Positions 60,103-64,000 of a stretch of DNA of 64,000 nucleotides are shown here, piece after piece. Below the pieces are notes generated by a model. That model saw only the letters and a list, made by a program, of their open reading frames with translations. It did no database searches and was not told where the DNA came from. The translations under genes and the position numbers were made by a program. The DNA is taken from positions 1 through 64,000 of the forward strand of contig NZ_JAPTYD010000016.1 in assembly GCF_026913015.1 (NCBI RefSeq), read 5' to 3'. The DNA is from Paracoccus benzoatiresistens (lineage in GTDB: Bacteria > Pseudomonadota > Alphaproteobacteria > Rhodobacterales > Rhodobacteraceae). Each line of letters starts with the position of its first letter. The stretch's first letter is position 1.

Positions 60103-63100
60103 GCCTGCCCAATCTTTCGCTGCGCCGGCCGGTCATGGCCACGGTGCTGAACCTGCTGATCGTGCTGGTCGGCGCCGTCGCCATGTCGCGCCTGCCGGTG
60201 CGCGAACTGCCCCAGGTCGAGGCGGCCCAGGTCACCGTTCGCGTGGACTATACCGGCGCCGCCCCCGATGTGGTGGACAGCCAAATCGCCTCGGTGATCG
60301 AGGGCGCGCTGGCGGGCGTCAGCGGCGTCACCTCGATGGCCACAGAATCCGAACGCGGGCGGATGCGCACGGTCCTGACCTTCGATTCCAATCGCGACAT
60401 CGACGCCGCCGCCAACGACGTCCGCAACGCCGTCGAGCGTGTGGTGGGCCGCCTGCCCGAGGAAGCCGAACGCCCTCGCGTGGACAAGAACGACAGCGAA
60501 GGCGACCCGGTCGTCCGCCTGTCGCTGTCGAGCCCCGACATGACACCCGTGCAGCTGTCGGATTACGCCACCCGCTTTCTGGTGGACCGCTTCGCCCGCC
60601 TGCCGGGCGTGGCCAACACCGCGACCTTCGGGGCCCGCTCTCCTGCCATGCGCATCTGGCTGGACCAGTCGCGCATGGCCGCATACGGCATCACCACCGG
60701 CGACATCATCGCGGCGCTGGAATCCAACAATGTCGAACTGCCCGCCGGCGAGATCGAGACCGGCGCCCGGCAACTTCAGGTCCTGGCCCAGACCCGCTTT
60801 TCCAGCGCCGAGGCCTTCCGGCAGGTGGTGATCGGAAATGGCGGCCAAGATGGCACCGGCCGCCCCCTGCGTCTTGGCGACGTGGCGCGCATCGAAGAAG
60901 GTCCCGAACAGCGCGAGTCGATCTTTCGCGCCAACGGGCTGATCTCGCTGGGCCTAGGCATCCAGCCGCAGGCCCAAGCCAATACCGTCGCCATATCCGA
61001 GGCGGTCCGGGCGGAACTGGACCGCATCCGCCCCACCCTGCCCCCGGGCATGAGCCTGGACGTCACCGCCGACGAGGCCGTCTTCATCGAAAGCTCAATC
61101 CACCAGGTGCTCAAGGTCTTTGCCGAGGCCGTGGGCCTGGTGATCGCGGTTATCTTCCTGTTCCTCGGATCGATGCGGCTGTCGATGATCCCGGTGGTGA
61201 CCATCCCGATCTCGGCCCTGGGCGCGGGGCTGGCGATGCTGGTCTTCGGCTTTTCCATCAACATCCTGACGCTGTTCGCGCTGATCCTGGCCATCGGCCT
61301 GGTGGTGGACGACGCCATCGTGGTGCTGGAAAACATCCAGCGCCACCGCGCCATGGGCAAGTCGCGATTGCAGGCCGCGCGCGACGGCACGGCCCAGGTC
61401 AGCTTTGCCGTGGTCGCCACCACCGCCGTCCTGGTCGCGGTCTTTGTCCCCGTCAGCTTCATGGAAGGCGAGATCGGCAAGCTGTTCGCTGAATTCGGCA
61501 TCGTGCTGGCCGTGGCCGTGGCCGTGTCGGCGCTGGTCGCGCTGACCCTGTCACCGGTGCTGGCGGCCCGCATCATGCCGCGCGAGGAAAGGCCCAACGT
61601 GCTGACCCGCGGCGTGAATCGGGTGATCCACGGGCTGGAGCGGGGCTACGGCGCGGTTCTCGACCGGCTGATCGCCCGACCGGTGCCGATCCTGGCCGTG
61701 ACCGCCTTTGCCATGGCCGCGGCCTTTGCCATCTACGGGCACCTGCCGCGCCAGTTGACCCCCGATGAGGATCGCGGCCAGATCCGCATCACCGTGACCG
61801 CGCCGCAGGGGTCGAACCTGGCCTATACCGACGCGGCCACCCGGAAGGTCGAGGTGCTTCTGGAACCGCTGCGTGCAGACGGCACCGTCACCAATGTCAC
61901 CACCATCGTCGGCACCTGGGGCGAACTGCGCCGGTCCTTGCTGTTCGTGAACCTGGCCCCCTGGAAGGACCGCGATGTTAGTGTCGAGGCGGTGATCGAC
62001 AGCCTGCGTCCTGAACTGTCCCGCATCACCGAGGCCGCGACCTTTATCCGCGCCGCGGGGGGCCTTGGCCTGTCCAGCGGGCAGGGCAATATCCGCTGGA
62101 TGCTGGGCGGGCCGGACATGGCGCGCACCGCCGAATGGGCCGGCGACCTGGCGGCGATGCTGGAGGATGACCCGCGCCTCGCCTCGGTCGAGGTCAGCTA
62201 TTCGGCCAACCAGCCCGGCGCCAACCTGTCGATCGACCGCACCCGCGCCCAGGATCTGGGGCTTGATGCCGAAACCATCGCGCAGACCCTGCAGGTCCTG
62301 TTCGCCTCTCGAAGCGTCGGCGAATATACCCGCGACGGGCGGCAATATCCGGTGATCCTGCAGGCCTCGCCCGAGGATCGCGATTCCGTCCAGGACATGC
62401 TGTCGGTGTTCCTGCGCAACGACCGGGGCGACCTGATCCCGCTGTCGGCCTTTGCCAGCATCGCGACCGGCGCCACAGCCCCCGCCGTCAACCGCTACGA
62501 CCGGTTAATCTCGGTCGAGATGGAGGCAGACCTGGCCCCCGGCACGGATTTGGCCCGTGCCATGGAGGCCGTCGAGGAGGCGATGACGGAGATGCCCGCC
62601 GGCGCGGTCCTGGCCTGGGAAGGTCAGGCCAAGGACTACCTGGAAAGCTCGGGCGGGATCGCCGCGGTCTTTGCTATGTCGCTGGTGATCGTCTTTCTGG
62701 TCCTGGCGGCGCAGTTCGAAAGCTTCCGCACGCCCCTGACGATCATGCTGACGGTGCCCTTGGGCCTGGCGGGCGCCGTGGGGACGCTGCTGATCACCGC
62801 GGGGACGGTCAACATCTTTTCCCAGGTGGGGATGATCCTGCTGATCGGCATCATGGCCAAGAACGGCATCCTGATTGTTGAATTCGCCAACCAGTTGCGC
62901 GAGGAAGGAATGTCCCTGCATGACGCCGCGCGCCAGGGCGCCGTCACCCGGCTGCGCCCGGTCATGATGACCACCATCGCCACGGTCCTGGGCGCGGTGC
63001 CCCTGGCAATCGCCACCGGCGCAGGCTCGGAAAGCCGCCAGGCCATCGGCACGGTGATCGTGGGCGGGCTGTCCCTGGCCTTCGTGCTGACGCTGTTGCT

Positions 63101-63173
63101 CACGCCGGTGATCTATGTGCTGATCGAAGGCCTACGTCGCAGGCCGGAGGCGGAACCGGTGGCGGCCGAGTGA
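60099..63173 (+). CDS. RND efflux permease (AcrB-type)
   Basis: A 1,024-residue resistance-nodulation-division pump with twelve membrane helices in the usual two halves. Family features: SLRRPVMATVLNLLIVLVGA at the start, FSINILTLFALILAIGLVVD with DDAIVV (the proton-relay Asp pair), AQVSFAVVATTAVLVAVFVP, second-half GIMAKNGILIVEFANQLREE and RLRPVMMTTIATVLGAVPLA. No outer-membrane channel gene is adjacent. Likely exports drugs or detergents. Confidence 0.93.
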   Translation: MSLPNLSLRRPVMATVLNLLIVLVGAVAMSRLPVRELPQVEAAQVTVRVDYTGAAPDVVDSQIASVIEGALAGVSGVTSMATESERGRMRTVLTFDSNRDIDAAANDVRNAVERVVGRLPEEAERPRVDKNDSEGDPVVRLSLSSPDMTPVQLSDYATRFLVDRFARLPGVANTATFGARSPAMRIWLDQSRMAAYGITTGDIIAALESNNVELPAGEIETGARQLQVLAQTRFSSAEAFRQVVIGNGGQDGTGRPLRLGDVARIEEGPEQRESIFRANGLISLGLGIQPQAQANTVAISEAVRAELDRIRPTLPPGMSLDVTADEAVFIESSIHQVLKVFAEAVGLVIAVIFLFLGSMRLSMIPVVTIPISALGAGLAMLVFGFSINILTLFALILAIGLVVDDAIVVLENIQRHRAMGKSRLQAARDGTAQVSFAVVATTAVLVAVFVPVSFMEGEIGKLFAEFGIVLAVAVAVSALVALTLSPVLAARIMPREERPNVLTRGVNRVIHGLERGYGAVLDRLIARPVPILAVTAFAMAAAFAIYGHLPRQLTPDEDRGQIRITVTAPQGSNLAYTDAATRKVEVLLEPLRADGTVTNVTTIVGTWGELRRSLLFVNLAPWKDRDVSVEAVIDSLRPELSRITEAATFIRAAGGLGLSSGQGNIRWMLGGPDMARTAEWAGDLAAMLEDDPRLASVEVSYSANQPGANLSIDRTRAQDLGLDAETIAQTLQVLFASRSVGEYTRDGRQYPVILQASPEDRDSVQDMLSVFLRNDRGDLIPLSAFASIATGATAPAVNRYDRLISVEMEADLAPGTDLARAMEAVEEAMTEMPAGAVLAWEGQAKDYLESSGGIAAVFAMSLVIVFLVLAAQFESFRTPLTIMLTVPLGLAGAVGTLLITAGTVNIFSQVGMILLIGIMAKNGILIVEFANQLREEGMSLHDAARQGAVTRLRPVMMTTIATVLGAVPLAIATGAGSESRQAIGTVIVGGLSLAFVLTLLLTPVIYVLIEGLRRRPEAEPVAAE

Positions 63174-63222
63174 TGCGTCCCCAAGCCCTGTGTGGAGAGT
63201 ATTTGAAGTCCAAGGCAGGAGC

Positions 63223-63251
63223 TTGGTTGTTCGGTAGATATGCGCTATACT
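63223..63251 (+). promoter_or_regulatory. sigma-70-type promoter, leaderless start
   Basis: TTGGTT at 63223-63228 and TATACT at 63246-63251 are 17 bases apart. A start about seven bases after the -10 box falls at or next to the ATG at 63258, and no Shine-Dalgarno sequence stands before that ATG, implying a leaderless transcript. Confidence 0.5.
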
Positions 63252-63257
63252 GCGGAT

Positions 63258-64000
63258 ATGAGCGTCTCCAACCTTTCATGGCAAAGCCTTGGCGATGACG
63301 ACCAGCCCACCGGGCCTCATCCGGGTGACTGGCTGGCCGCCCAGTCCGGGCTGGCAGTCGAACTGGCCGGGGCGGCCTTGGCCGTCGGTCGTCTGGAGGC
63401 GCGGCTGTCCTTGATGGACGACAAGTCCCGTGCGGGAGCCACCCGCCGCATGGCCCTGATCGAGATTGAGGAGATGCTGCGCGCCCAAGGCACCCCCCTC
63501 TCACGCGAGGAGATTGGGCTGGACGCTATGGCGGCCCGTGCCGGCACCGACCTGCAGGCCATGGCGCAGGCCCGCTGGGCCCTGCGGCGGCTGGAAGGCC
63601 AGTCCGACCCGGCCCGGCTGCGCGATTTCCTGGCGCTGCACCGGGCCGAGGATCGAGCGGATCCGGCATGGTCACCGCGCCCTTCAGGCGGGGATTTCGA
63701 TGCTGCCGCCGCCGATTTCCTGGAGGCGATGGAGCGGCTTTCAAGGCTGCATCCCCTGGCCCGCGCGCCTGCGTCGCGGATGCTGTGGCGGCTGGCCGAT
63801 CTCTCGCCCGAGGGAGCTGCGATCGAAGGCGCCGTCTGGGCCGCCCGCGACATGGCACGCGCCACCCCTAGCCTCGCCTTTCTGCCTTTGGGCCGCCATG
63901 GCCGGGCCATCTGGGCCGACGGCGGGCCGCCCGACCGGCGCCTGTCGCGCCATCTGGCAGCCGTGGCGCAGGGCGCCTCTGACGCCTGCAGGCTGCTGGA
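63258..64000 (+). CDS. DUF1612/RHE_PE00001-type helix-turn-helix protein, 3' truncated by window
   Basis: The frame is open from ATG 63258 to the window end (247 codons). Segments GRLEARLSLMDDKSRAGATR, MALIEIEEMLRAQGTPLSRE and LDAMAARAGTDLQAMAQARW are typical of rhizobial and rhodobacterial plasmid proteins with a DUF1612 / putative helix-turn-helix C-terminus. Function unknown; some are linked to plasmid maintenance. The expected C-terminal domain lies beyond the window. Confidence 0.7.
   Translation, partial: MSVSNLSWQSLGDDDQPTGPHPGDWLAAQSGLAVELAGAALAVGRLEARLSLMDDKSRAGATRRMALIEIEEMLRAQGTPLSREEIGLDAMAARAGTDLQAMAQARWALRRLEGQSDPARLRDFLALHRAEDRADPAWSPRPSGGDFDAAAADFLEAMERLSRLHPLARAPASRMLWRLADLSPEGAAIEGAVWAARDMARATPSLAFLPLGRHGRAIWADGGPPDRRLSRHLAAVAQGASDACRLL

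Overview
The window is GC-rich DNA. Its gene content, GTTC-N7-GTTC type LexA box and protein flavour (imuA/imuB, DUF3072, DUF6165, DUF1612-like) point to an alphaproteobacterium, most likely a Rhodobacteraceae such as Paracoccus. Mobilisation genes, three toxin-antitoxin pairs, several insertion-sequence remnants and many broken genes suggest a large plasmid or chromid, or a chromosomal region with an integrated mobilisable element. No rRNA or tRNA gene and no CRISPR array was seen.

Layout. (1) 1-888: the end of a UDP-glucose 4-epimerase gene and the start of a glycosyltransferase cut by an IS30 fragment. (2) 888-31,050: a mosaic accessory region. It begins with decayed SOS/repair genes (imuA with an in-frame stop, an imuB-radC in-frame chimera with a frameshift, an SRAP/YedK remnant) and an intact ParDE-like pair. 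Next come unknown acidic proteins, the helicase RecD2, HipBA with a striking phased operator array, a DUF927 ATPase and a mobilisation operon (MobC-like protein plus HUH relaxase with two nested coiled-coil genes). Then follows a same-strand cluster: an unknown protein, a GIY-YIG nuclease with three zinc-ribbon-like repeats, a soluble FtsH-like AAA+ M41 protease, a small unknown protein and a metallophosphoesterase. After it lie an AT-rich, GTAAC-repeat-rich origin-like intergenic region, two DNA methyltransferase-type genes and an XRE regulator. An IS3-family remnant and a 3' gene scrap close the region.

(3) 31,102-48,634: a compact surface-glycan locus of two divergent operons with ATGA overlaps. 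The minus-strand operon encodes an FrhB-like protein, polysaccharide pyruvyl transferase, a MocA-type oxidoreductase, a zinc alcohol dehydrogenase, inositol-1-phosphate synthase, a glycoside-hydrolase-like protein, a methyltransferase and a histidine phosphatase. The plus-strand operon encodes two sugar-nucleotide epimerases, a GT4, three CgeB-type glycosyltransferases, a UDP-glucuronate decarboxylase-like SDR, a GT9-like protein and DUF6165. A convergent DUF1003 membrane protein sits inside the first operon. With the galE/GT scrap at the left edge, the accessory region appears to sit within or beside a glycan locus.

(4) 48,635-64,000: a replication-origin remnant (iteron-like repeats plus the start of a Rep-like gene), phospholipase D, the metNIQ methionine importer, remnants of an L,D-transpeptidase and of an IS605-type TnpB, a DsbA-like thiol oxidoreductase and a Phd/VapC pair. 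A complete IS200/IS605 element (TnpA plus TnpB with intact RuvC residues) follows, then an RND efflux pair, and finally a DUF1612-like gene that runs off the window, probably from a leaderless promoter.
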